A stretch of 64,000 bases of DNA from Ceratodon purpureus (Eukaryota; Streptophyta; Bryopsida; Pseudoditrichales; Ditrichaceae), in contig CM026427.1 in assembly GCA_014871385.1 (NCBI GenBank), positions 4,224,988 through 4,288,987 of the forward strand. The letters are read 5' to 3'. Below, piece after piece: positions 10,818 through 21,047 of this stretch. A program made the position numbers and the translations under genes. The notes beneath the pieces were generated by a model. The model was given only the letters and a program-made list of their open reading frames with translations, was not told where the DNA came from and did not search any database. The first letter of the stretch is position 1. Each line of letters starts with the position of its first letter.

Positions 10818-13800
10818 TCAACTGGCGGGATCACTCGGTGCGGTGGTCGAGGGACTACTGTTGAAGGGACCAGGGGGATTGACAGGAGCTGGGTCCCGGT
10901 GACAGGAGCCTGTGAACAAACACAGAATTATGCCATTCATGGTGTTGATGAAAAGATCTTCAGCACGTTGTGAGCCTTCGATGTAAGAGCGTAGCCCTGG
11001 AAGAATCCGCTCTGATTTCTCTCTATCTGAGTAAGCTAAGGCCATAAAATATGCGACGAAGTCATAGTTGAAGCTGGGACCGAGACTGTCTTCTAGTTTG
11101 AGGTGCAATGAGCTCTTCGATGGCGAGTATCCGCCTCTGATAGCCTCGTCTTCCAACTCTTTGAGTTTCCTGAGTATGTCTGTTGTCTGGACGAGGGTAC
11201 TGTCTCGGAGAATGGTAGGCCAGAGAGATTGGCTTGATCCTTTTTTGGCGTCCTCCAGGAATATGTTGGTCTTGGAGCATACTTCGGGAGCCTCTTCAAG
11301 GGCGGGGCAGAGTGATAACTTGACTGAGCCAAGGCTTGTCACCCGTGCAAGTCCTAGAATTCTCTTGACAGGAAGATTAGCCAGAGTGAGATGCTTCAGC
11401 TGGCTGCAAAGCTCAAGGCCTTCGAGGTTCAGCACATCACCATCTCCTCTACCATTGCCGAAGTTGCTTAACTCAAGCCTCCGCAATGAACGTAACGGTG
11501 TCGAGAAACCGTCTAGAAGTGGAGGAAGATGCAAGTCGGTACACACTGTCTTCAGTTCAGAGCACCCCTCGACTCTGAGCGGCGCTGTCAAGTTGAAGCA
11601 CCTTGTGACGACAATCGCTTGCAGGAAGATGCAAGAGGATCTGAAATCAGGCAGCTGCTTTAGAGAATCCAAACCAGACAGCCACACGAAACGTAAGGAA
11701 TCATTCTCTCGTGAGAGAAGAAGTTGTTCTAGATTCTTCAGCTCGATGAGCTCCAGATGACGGAGCCGATCCAGCCCATCAAGGTTTAATTCTCTCACGT
11801 GGCTACAGGAATGCAGCTGCAACAACACGAGGGCTCCCCATTCTCGTTGTACTCGGCTCCTTGGAATGCCACCCTTTAAGTGAACAATCCGTAACCTCGT
11901 CCTTTCATAAGGAGGTGCGGTTTCTCTTACACACCATTCGTTCTTTGACAAGCTCCCTTTCGTCACCAACCATACCGCAAATTCTTTGTAGAGTTGGTGC
12001 ATCGTCATCTCTGAGAGGTTGATCATGCCAGACCTCTCCAATTGCCGTAACTGCACATACATTTGCAACATGATCAGAGTTGCATCATCATCACTATTGT
12101 TTTATTGTTTTATGGAAGTATGACAAGAGCCATCCTGAGCCAGAATCGACGCTTATGACAACCGATGACAAGGCTTTAATTGTAGAGTTGGTACTAACAA
12201 CTTCCTCCACAGAGGCTGGTGGTGCATCCATGTGCAATTCTGCGAGCCAAGTGACCCAATCGTCGAATCCAGGGTATGTACATTCGAGGATAGAACTGAG
12301 CCATTCTTCTCCATATAGTGAGATGTCGAAGAAGATGAGCTGCAAGGATTGATCGAGACTTTTGAATTGCAGCTCCAGAATGTCGAACAGACCAGGGGTG
12401 GAACCTCGTTTGACATCTTCGAGGTATTTCTCCCAAACCGAGAGTGATTTCTTGTTGATTTGTTGATTTCGGAAGAAATTTGCCAGCGCTCGTAATGCCA
12501 ATGGGTGATACGGCTTATGCTCGTAAATCGTCCCATCTCGTGAAAACCGACACTGCTCAACGCATAGTCGAAGATTTCGTATCTCTTCAACACTGAGTAC
12601 AGACAAGATCTTCCCAGGAGCAGCAATTCTCAGGAAAATGGTTCCTGCTTCCTCTTCTGTTAGATCTGGTACTGGCTTGCAAAATTTGGAATCTGAAAGT
12701 AAGTCCGTCACAATCTTCTGGCCTGTTGATGTGACCATGATTCTGCTCCTGGGGCAGAATCCAGCCTCAAGGTATGCTCGGGCTTCGTCAAGCGAATGTT
12801 GATCACCAGAGACGTTGGCGATGACCAGAAACACTGCAGAATGTAGCTTCGTGCTATCTTGCCTCAGGCAATCTCTCATCAATGTCCTGCCCTGTTATAC
12901 CAACACAGATCAAGTTGACACTATCAGGGGAGAGCCAGTGAAGTCATCACTTCTTCATGTGAAACGAACATCTCCTAGCGCATGACAAAAACAATTGCGT
13001 TTTCACTCGTCAGGTCCAAGAATGTTTTGAGAAAATTGTTCTGATAACAAAAATGTGCTCTTCAGAAATGATACATTTCAATATTTTATGATGAGTAGAA
13101 TTTGCTCAAAAAGGTTTTCCCAAGGATTGCCAATCAAAGACTCTGAAGCCTGTTAACAAAACATAATCGAAGTTATTTGCATCACATAGTATTACCTGAT
13201 CAATATCAGATATGGTGTCCAATACATCATTCTTAAAACCCCACAACTGCTTCAGCACCTCCTTCTGCCTCTTGAGCTCCTCCTTTTTTCTTACAAGGGG
13301 GTTCACGGACGAACCACCCAAGTCCACACGACACACCCTGCCCGCCAACTCACTATGAAAATAATCACATAGAGCCTTGGACATTGTTGTCTTACCCAGG
13401 CCCGGCATTCCATACAATCCCAACAATAACACTCCAGTCGTTGTGTCTTCTTCAAATTGGCTCCATAACATCTGCAGCAAGGAACGAAGTTAGTGGCATA
13501 TCAATGCATTGTAGTAACATTTAGGAAACTAAGAAGCTCATGTAAAAGGATCAATCTAATTGCATTGTTCTTAGGATTTCTTTGATCTAAATCTCAATTC
13601 CATGTGAGAATACAGAGCTTTTACGGTATCACAGCTCAATTAAGCTTTTCAAGTACCTTGCAAAGTCGATCATATCCAACCACAGTTTCAGAAGTACCAT
13701 AAAGCAAGTCTGGAGGTGATAGCTCTAAAATTGCTTGTGTGATAGCACTTCGATATTCCACCTCCGACCGGTAGAGAACCCCAGAGATCCCCTTCTGCAC

Positions 13801-14972
13801 TGCATTCGGCTGTTCAAAATTGAAACCATTCACTTCAGGAAGGGCTTTCACGGCCTTTCTCCACTTGTGTAGATCAATTCTTCTGTCCAAACTTGCATAC
13901 TCTTTCCATTTTGGCATCCAGCGCTCGTCAATCGACCGGTCATCAAGATCTTCTCTGGATAACTTGAAGAACAGGGGCAACACATTCAACCGGGGATTTT
14001 CCCCCTTTTTAGCTTCATAGAATTCACTTAGCTCTATCATCGGCCACTTGGAAGTCAGATACTTCTCCGACAACACAATTACGGCGACATGGCACTGTTT
14101 GGCTGCTTCCAGAATCAGAGGTGCAAAATTCTTGCCTTTGGGCAAACTATGGCTTCTCTGGTCAAAGAAAGGAAAAGAATATCCCTTTCTCTCAAGGTCC
14201 AAACATAATTGCTCCACAAAGCTCTTCTCTGCTCCAGAATGACTAAGAAAGATCTTGTGCTTGGTCTTGTGGAGCTCCAAACAACTGTAAGATGAAATGC
14301 AATTAGTGATGTCTCAATCCGCCATATACAGTGCACTCACTGGACAATTGTATACACGAAGGATCATGATGTACACACATGAGAATAAATGGTTTGTGCA
14401 TTCATGATTGTAAGTGAGGCTCACTATGATGTTACAAAACAGATATGTACCTCTCTTTCTCCTCATTTTGTACGCTCTTAAGAACCTCCAATAAGCCAGT
14501 TGGGATGACTCCCGTAGATTGACGACACGAGAATATGGATGGTGTTTGCTGCTTCTCACATTCAAGCACACAACACCATGTCAGTTAAGTCTAAGACTTA
14601 AGTGAACAATCAATTTACAGGTAGGGACCATTCCAACAACTTTTAAGAAACGCCCTGAAGCGCATTCGTCACTTTCTTCCCTTTGCAAGTTTGGAGTGAA
14701 GGAGCAATGGTCCCACACAAGGCTTCGATAAGTGACTTAAATGGCACCAAGCTTAACCGAATGCACAACTCGACAAATCAGCAACGAAACACGACCTAAT
14801 TACAGCTCCGACTAGGTTACAAAGAACAGAGCAAGAGACAGGACGGGAAAGCTAGAACCTCGTCTTCATCAGGCCCCACAACTCGAGCCCGTTTCTTGAA
14901 GTCGGTACTAAAGTCAGAACCAAGAAGCTTGCGCTTCCCTTTGTTCTCCACAACACTCAGAATATTTCCCAT
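10818..14972 (-). CDS. TIR-NB-LRR immune receptor (TNL), six exons
   Basis: Exons 14972-14859, 14554-14451, 14284-13657, 13471-13196, 12891-12163 and 12050-10818 join in frame to 1027 residues. The start MGNILSVVEN fits an N-myristoylation signal (Gly2, Ser6), followed by a basic stretch KKRARV. TIR domain about residues 82-230: KIFLSHSGAEKSFVEQL, PFFDQRSHSLPKGKNF, and SKWPMIELSEF with the Glu that is catalytic in plant TIR NADases. P-loop GMPGLGKTT near 303; the Walker B position reads FLVIANV in place of LLVLDDV; RNBS-B SRIMVTSTGQK; GLPL-like YHPLALRALANFF. The last exon has irregular leucine-rich repeats (LRHLELIELKNLEQLLL) and a Pro/Ser tail. NLRs of this kind sense pathogens and signal cell death. 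The 112-base final intron (12162-12051) is inferred from phase; without it the frames do not meet. Confidence 0.85.
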
Positions 14973-16164
14973 CGGTCGAATCAAAACATGATCAATCTAC
15001 CAGAAAGAGATCGCTCTGTAAGGGCCCACTGGCACACAAGCAGTCGAGCACATGCGCGCCACTCAACAATCTGTGACACAAAACACAAAAGCAATGTTAA
15101 AAACTATAAAGGAGCATGTTACCACCCTGCCGTATTCGAGGTATTTCCCTCATCTCCATCTCCCATAAACCATAATGCATAAGATCACAACATATCCCCT
15201 ATCCATCTCGATCCAAAAGTAATTGACCCACTTTGTCAAACAACAACAACCATCCTAAAACACCGACAGGGATCGAGAATCTCCCCCCAACACTAGACTC
15301 CACACACGCCGGCTAATTCAATCAACAAAAACTCTCACCGAAATCTAGAATCCGCTGCTGTAAACTAGAAAAGAGAATACCAGAGACGTGTCTAGATTTC
15401 ACTAGATCAATCCCGGCAGCCTTCCATGACAGACTTCCTCACCTAGCAATAACTCCAATACTAGGTTCACAGTTTCCAGCTCCAGAGCCACTCCACTAGC
15501 CAACAGAGAGGCACTAGTGCTCCAGGTCTAGAAACTAGCAACAGTACCTCAAACGTGCAACGGTGAGAGAGACCTGTAAGCCATAATCAGAAGTCGGTGC
15601 GTAGAATACTGTACCCTAATCGGATCACCAGTGTCCGGTACAGTACTTCCGAAACGAAGGTGACAGTTTCCACAGTGATGATCCGGAGTCGTGGATGGAG
15701 TCGACTGAGGCCTGTCTCCGAGTCGGCCATGTGAATGTTCAGCTCATCGGAGTGAAGAGCACCGGATTGCAACAAGCTCATGGGCCTGGTGATGATCGGA
15801 GATTGCAATTCGGAGCAGCAATTCTAGTTGTGAAGTGAGCAGACAGTTGGAGGATTGCTTGCCAAAGTTGGTGAAGAAGATTGTTGTGGTGAAGTAGATT
15901 GGTGTTTTTTGGGATGTACTTCCGAAAGCGTTACTATACCTCAAAGCGTTATACTCTACTAAGGGCTTACATATCGGGTGATGGCGTTCTCGTTAAACGT
16001 AGATTTTGTTGGTTTTAGGTACTGTGACGGTTTTGGATCCGTTCTATTTGTTTGGGTTTGGGTTCGGAGCTATTAGTTATGTGGATAAAGTTTGGAATCA
16101 TTGGACGAAGTTTTTTATTTGAATAAAAGATGTTGTGTTTTTGTCTAGTTAAGTTAAATGTTAT
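14973..16164. other. TNL upstream region, nothing recognised
   Basis: This holds the promoter and 5' leader of the TNL gene, which reads leftwards. CT-rich and tag-rich stretches occur, but no coding exon, RNA gene or named repeat was recognised. Confidence 0.4.
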
Positions 16165-16835
16165 TGTTACCACAGGTCGCGGCCCTCACTGCAGTCAAGG
16201 ACGACATCATCGGCAGAGACTACCAGTCGTGGCGGTCTCCACTAGCGGCAGCTATAGTATAAGAAGCTTAGGTCGTAGTTAGAAGCTCTCTCTTTTTGCT
16301 CGACACTCTGGAGTCTAGAGTTAGGGTTCTGCACAGCTCCAGGCTACGGCCATGAGCCAGACAATATTGTTTCCCTGACTCTATTTTCTCTTGGACGACC
16401 TATAAATGAAAGGACTAAGTACCTGATAAAACTCTCTCCCTCTTACTCTTTACCCTCGCCTCCTTCCTGTGTATGCTGGCTGTTGTGAATGCTAATCCAC
16501 TTGCTTCTTTTCCTGCTGGCTGGGGACCTTTGTCCTCGCTAACTCCCCCTTCACTTACTGTCTCAGGGCTAGAACCCTTCTGGACAACCCGGACACCAGG
16601 ACTTGGCTAACTTAGCCTTCTTCTTCCTCCTGCCGAGACCAGGGCGTCTTGTTCCTCCTTCCACCCTACAAATTCCCTCTAGCGGTTGAGTGTCCCACCC
16701 ACGTGATACCCGTGCTAACCACCCCGGGTATCAAGGACGTCATGTTCACACTACAAGACTCCGTTTAGACTTCCCTGACCCCACTCTCTCTCTCTCTCCT
16801 TGGTCCTCGTCACCATCTCACGACCCCAACTAACA
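16165..16835. mobile_element. Solo LTR of an LTR retrotransposon
   Basis: A 671-base, comparatively GC-rich block begins TGTTACC and ends CTAACA, so the ends form the TG...CA inverted pair (TGTTA/TAACA) usual for long terminal repeats. It is flanked on both sides by the 5-base duplication GTTAT (16160-16164 and 16836-16840). A TATA-like tataaatgaa lies near 16400. No internal retrotransposon coding sequence adjoins it, so it is a solo LTR left by recombination. The exact match of the target duplications suggests it is not very old. Copia or Gypsy cannot be decided from the LTR alone. Confidence 0.7.
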
Positions 16836-16993
16836 GTTATTAACTTTTTTTTACATTGTAATGGAATCTGGTTTCAATAAGTTTGAAACACCAAAAACGT
16901 TTAGAATAGCTAGAAGTTGAGTGGTCTTGTACCTTGTGGCTTCTAATAGCTAAAAGTCAATTTATTAATTAAATTATAAAAGTAGGAAACAAA

Positions 16994-17638
16994 CATGGTC
17001 CATATGAGAAGCCTTTGAGCTAAAAAGTAATCTTAAAATAATCCACTTGGGAGCTTTGGCCGGGCCAAGTGTAAAGGCCCAAGGCAGAAGGCCAAAGACC
17101 TATGATCTGAATATTCAGACATTTATAGAAAATCGAAAAAAAATCAAAACAATCTAAAAAAATTACGGAAGGTGTAAAAACTAATGAAGAATGTGTGGAA
17201 AAACTTTCAGCAAATTCTACATTGTTAGGACAAAGTTATGAGTGATTGAAGTTCAACTTATTTTTAGACAGCATTGGTCTAAACCCAATGATTGTCAAAA
17301 GGTTCATTAAATAGAACATGACAAGGCAAGTGGAGCATGACAAGCTCTTATTAAGCCATGAGCCTTGTCTTCTTGTAAATATTTTAATGAAAAAAAAGTT
17401 TCTCCTCTCGACCAAAGTTTGGGTCGAGCATTTTGCTCGACCCAAACTTTGGTCGAGAGGAGAAACTCTTGGCGCCAAAATTCCCCAAAAGTTTTGCCAC
17501 CTAAGCTTTTTTGGAGGCGATGTCCTTTGGACCTTGGCCTTAGTGTGAAGGGTGAGAGGAGAAATTTTGTGGTTTTCTGTGATTTCATTGGTTCGGACGC
17601 TTCTCCTCTTGAAGTTTGGCCACAGTGTGAACCGGCCC
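16994..17638 (-). mobile_element. PIF/Harbinger-type MITE, copy 1 (one end lost)
   Basis: This is the reverse-oriented relative of the complete copy at 44700-45505. Shared blocks include TCTGAATATTCAGA near 17110, the section around 17270-17400, a long central palindrome, and the end TGAACCGGCCC at 17628-17638 followed by TTA. The other terminus is not recognisable beyond a stretch like TGGTCCATA near 16997, so that end is truncated or diverged. There is no coding capacity. Non-autonomous elements with GGGCC ends and TTA target duplications belong to the PIF/Harbinger (Tourist-like) group. Confidence 0.75.
17398..17466. repeat. Perfect 33-bp palindrome with 3-base loop
   Basis: Bases 17398-17430 are the exact reverse complement of 17434-17466, separated only by TTT. 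Each arm contains CGACCAAAGTTTGGGTCGAG. It lies at the centre of the MITE copy. Transcribed, it would form a stem long enough for Dicer-like enzymes; as DNA it could extrude a cruciform. Confidence 0.9.
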
Positions 17639-17641
17639 TTA

Positions 17642-18178
17642 TTCCAAGCTTGAGAAAAGGGTTGTAAATGAGTCATTGGACTTTTCAACCCGTCTCAAGG
17701 GATACACTAAAGAATACCCATCGAACTCTTTCGGAAACCGTGAATGTGCCCTAGCAAAACATCCCAACGTGCAAAACATTGGTCCCACAACCCGCGAGAA
17801 GGATTCCTCTAACTAAATTTTGGTCATAGAATCCAAATTTGGTATTAAAAAATCTAAAAAAAGATGATGAAACCTTGAATTTGTGTTTCCAAGGTTCTTC
17901 ATGTTCTATATGAATATTGTTCTACATTCTAAAAAAGAATTTTCATAAGAATTTGATGGGTATACATTAGTGTGCTCCGTTGAAAATGAATAATTGGACT
18001 TTTCAACCTGTGTCAATAGCGAACATCTCTGCATATTCTCTGCATATTTTCTGCAAATTCTTTGCATATTCCCTGCCCTGGAGGACAAAGCCAAAATTGA
18101 TCAAAAGGATGGCGGTACACAGTACTGTAGTACTCCCATGAAAAACAGCAGCCCACCTACTCCACCATCACCTATTAC
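17642..18178. other. Intergenic, nothing recognised
   Basis: AT-rich sequence between the MITE and the minisatellite. A short run of near-repeats (tctgcatattttctgcaaat, ttctttgcatattccctgc) near 18030-18080 is the only internal structure seen. Confidence 0.4.
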
Positions 18179-18331
18179 CACAGTACCACCCCCTATTCCC
18201 ACAGTACCACCCCCTATTCCCACAGTACCACCCCCTATTCCCACAGTACCACCCCCTATTCCCACAGTACCACCCCCTATTCTCACAGTACCACCCCCTA
18301 TTCCCACAGTACCACCCCCTATTCCCACAGC
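18179..18331. repeat. 21-bp minisatellite, about 7 copies
   Basis: Seven almost identical tandem units of 21 bases, each containing CAGTACCACCCCCTATTCC; one unit has a single substitution (TTCTC). Because 21 is divisible by three, both strands stay open: the plus strand reads VPPPIPT units, the minus strand GIGGGTV units. Neither has other signs of being a gene, so this is treated as a simple tandem repeat. Confidence 0.9.
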
Positions 18332-18815
18332 AGAGGCTCACTAATGGCATAAATATTAAATCTCAATTGAAGCGCATTTTTGATGCTCCTGTGCGTGGGG
18401 ATAGGGCCCTCATGTGTATTTCCAAATGTTTTTTTGTGTGTTCATTGCAGCCTTTGTAGTTAGTATCTGCAATCATGGGTGCAGTTCAGCAGAATTTGTA
18501 AGCAGCAGTACAGTGCAATTTAATATGTAACTGTGAGCAAAGGTGCATTTTGAGAAGACATTTGTAAAATGACTTCAGTTGATGAATGCTTAAAAACATG
18601 TCTAAATGTTTGGTCACGGTTTTACTTTTGTGACTTTTACTTTCTAATTATGAACTTTTGTTTTACAACATTTGTACTTTTAATTTACATTCAGCCATTA
18701 TATATATGTGAGTGAAGGCGTGTGATCATTATATCTTGATTGTATTTTTGTTTTTAATACTTACATTTTAATGCTATTTATTTTATTGATTATTATCATA
18801 TTTTGAAAAAACAAA

Positions 18816-19895
18816 ATGGATGATAATGAGGTGGATCTTCGTGATAGTTTACCAACGTGGTTATCTTTGCTATGCAATGATATAACGGAATACACTAACT
18901 ATCCATGTAGTGCATGTAATCAAAATTTGGCAAAACATTATTGTATAGATTGTAAAAAAGCAAAATTGTGTGATAAGTGCATTGGGTACTGTAAATCACA
19001 CTCTAATCATCAAAGCATACAAGTATTCAAAACATCACATAGGCCTTCTATTAAAGCTTGGAATAACAGAGGAAATTGTAAATATCAAATTGAACCACTT
19101 CTTGCTCCATTTGAAAAAGCTTTCTTTGAAGTGTCAACTCATATATGGAACAATAATGTTCATTTTTTTTTAGCAACACCTGAAGAATGCAAACCTAACC
19201 CAAAACATCCATGTCATACTTGTAAGAAAAAAGAAACCTATCATGAACAATTCAAATATTGTTCTATCAAGTGTTTGATAGATTCTACTCATCCAATTAT
19301 ATTTGACAAAACATTAAAACTTCCACATATTGTTGAAAAAGCACATTCAAAGAAAAGACAAATAAATACAAATAACAATACTATTGATACAATTGTTGAA
19401 AAAGCAAACTTGAAGAAAAAACAAAAAGTTACAAATAATGATATTATTGATACAACTATTGAAAAAGTAAACATGAAGAAAAAACAAAAAGTTACAAATA
19501 ATGATATTATTGATACAAATGTGGCTCAACTTAGATCTTCAAACATTTCAGAGGTTTCCATTCAAAATATGTCATACAAATTTATAAAATCTATACATGA
19601 TCTTATCAATTTTATGGATGGAAATTTTCGAAACAATAAACTATATGAAGGAAGGGCATTACAATCTCACATTGAAGATGATGATAACGATCATTTGGAT
19701 GGGAAAGCAGTAATCACAAACTTTGTTGAAGTACTAAAACATTGTTATGATGCTAACAAAGTGAAGCAAAATGAAGCATCAACATCTCAATCTCCTATCC
19801 AAAGAAACAATTTCAAGCTTCCAATCGATTTACTTAAACTAAAAGCAGATTTGGTTCCTTTGTCATTACATGTACTCAAAGAAAAAAGGTAAAAA
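18816..19895 (+). CDS. PLATZ-like zinc-binding protein, single exon
   Basis: A continuous 358-residue frame begins MDDNEVDLRDSLPTWLSLL. Residues 13-75 match the layout of PLATZ (plant AT-rich sequence- and zinc-binding) proteins: the LPTWL opening, C-x2-C (CSAC), C-x2-C (CIDC), C-x2-C (CDKC) and H-x2-H (HSNH), followed by a second Cys cluster CHTC...FKYCSIKC that corresponds to the family's CEVC...FRFCSLGC. The usual first C-x2-H is C-x2-C here. The C-terminal half is Lys/Asn-rich with three tandem 21-residue repeats (EKANLKKKQKVTNNDIIDT), then Asp-rich, without known domains. PLATZ proteins bind AT-rich DNA and repress transcription. Most PLATZ genes have introns; this frame has none and is very AT-rich, which suggests a retrocopy or transposon-carried copy. 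Divergence is high. Confidence 0.7.
19329..19520 (+). repeat. 63-bp tandem repeat in the PLATZ-like gene
   Basis: Three consecutive 63-base units encode variants of a 21-residue Lys/Asn-rich segment (IVEKAHSKKRQ..., IVEKANLKKKQ..., TIEKVNMKKKQ...). The second and third are nearly identical, so the last duplication is recent. The length preserves the reading frame. Confidence 0.85.
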
Positions 19896-20710
19896 AAAAA
19901 TAGAACTGAACATGATCTATAGAAAAGCCAAAGCATTAGAATTTAAAATTATAGATAAAATTTTAAACATATCTTATTAGCTATCAATATTTGTATAAAT
20001 GTCATATCATAATACAATTCTTTAAACAACAATCTAAAATCTAACATCAAACATGTATATATAAATTAAAAAAATACAGAATCCAAAACACATTTCTTTC
20101 CATCATAAAATTCTCATTAATAGACTTTGATAAATCATTACACAAATCAAAAAGTAAATTGTCAAAGGACCCGTCTCTCCCTAACTCACCATTTTAACCA
20201 TCCAATAGCCCTTGTTTCAACAGTCAATCCCAAATAACTGTTAGTTTGAGAAACCCAAGTGCTATTAAATAATATAAACTTTCTAAACCATCACACAAGC
20301 CCCATACTCTCTCCCTCAGAGCCTAGACCCTCAAGTTCAGACTCTCAAGTGGTGTACTCGCTGGTCCCCCACAACCAAGTTTCCCATAGTGTGTCAATCA
20401 AAAAATTAACCTAATTTAAATTTAAAAAAATAAAAATAAAAATCCACGTCATCATCCCTTCCACCCACTCCATCATCTCCCTCACTTGAACGCCTGTCTC
20501 AAGCGGTAGTTGCAGTCCCATCTCTGTTGACTTCAATATCTCGTCAGATCAAAGTACGTACCATCAATTGCAGAAGCTCATCATCAAGCCCAAGACGGTG
20601 CATTTCGAAGCTCATTCCCATCTCCAAAGCTGAAGCTTTTCCCATGTCCAGTCTCAAAAACAGTATCCCAAGCTCACACCTTTGATCAAGCCTCAGAGTA
20701 ACATGCACAA
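19896..20710. other. Intergenic, AT-rich
   Basis: No gene recognised. Poly-A-like runs follow the PLATZ-like stop codon within 20 bases, which would suit a processed copy but is weak in such AT-rich sequence. From about 20450 the base composition becomes more mixed, probably the promoter of the hydrolase gene. Confidence 0.35.
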
Positions 20711-20999
20711 GTTAATACCAAGCTCAGTCCAAAGTTGGTTGCTTTCAGTTTGTTTGTGTCTAGATCAGTTTTTGTTTGTCCAGGGAGAAGATCAAGAGCT
20801 TGCATGTTGGTGCAAGCTAGCTGCATTGGATGTCGAGTAAAGCTCCGAGAGTTTTGTAGATGTCAATACCGAGCTCAATCTGAAGTTGGTTGTTTGCAGT
20901 TTGTTTATGTCTAGAGTTTTTGTTTGTCCAGGGAGAAGGTTAAGAGCTTGCATGTTGGTGTAAGCTAGCTGCATTGGATGTGGAGTGAAGCTCTGAGAG
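20711..20999. repeat. Direct duplication of about 140 bp upstream of the hydrolase gene
   Basis: Two head-to-tail units (20711-20851 and 20862-20999) differ at scattered positions. Shared landmarks are GAGCTTGCATGTTGGTG, AAGCTAGCTGCATTGGATGT and the gtttgtccagggagaag block. The second unit ends less than 50 bases before the start codon of the lipase-like gene, so the duplication doubles part of its leader or core promoter. Confidence 0.85.
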
Positions 21000-21047
21000 T
21001 GCCATAGTTCTGATATCTAGTTGAAGCTTTGAGCATCTTTGGTTGCC

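Noticed and set aside
11068-11760. Plus-strand frame of 230 codons
   Set aside because: Antisense shadow of the last exon of the TNL gene, which has clear LRR coding on the minus strand.
12051-12162. Frameshift between the NB and LRR parts of the TNL gene
   Set aside because: A 112-base intron with GTTGTC donor and TATGTGCAG acceptor restores the frame at phase 0, as for the two introns before it, so no lesion need be assumed.
18101-18350. Frames encoding VPPPIPT or GIGGGTV repeats
   Set aside because: Both strands are open only because the 21-bp minisatellite unit is a multiple of three. No flanking coding sequence.
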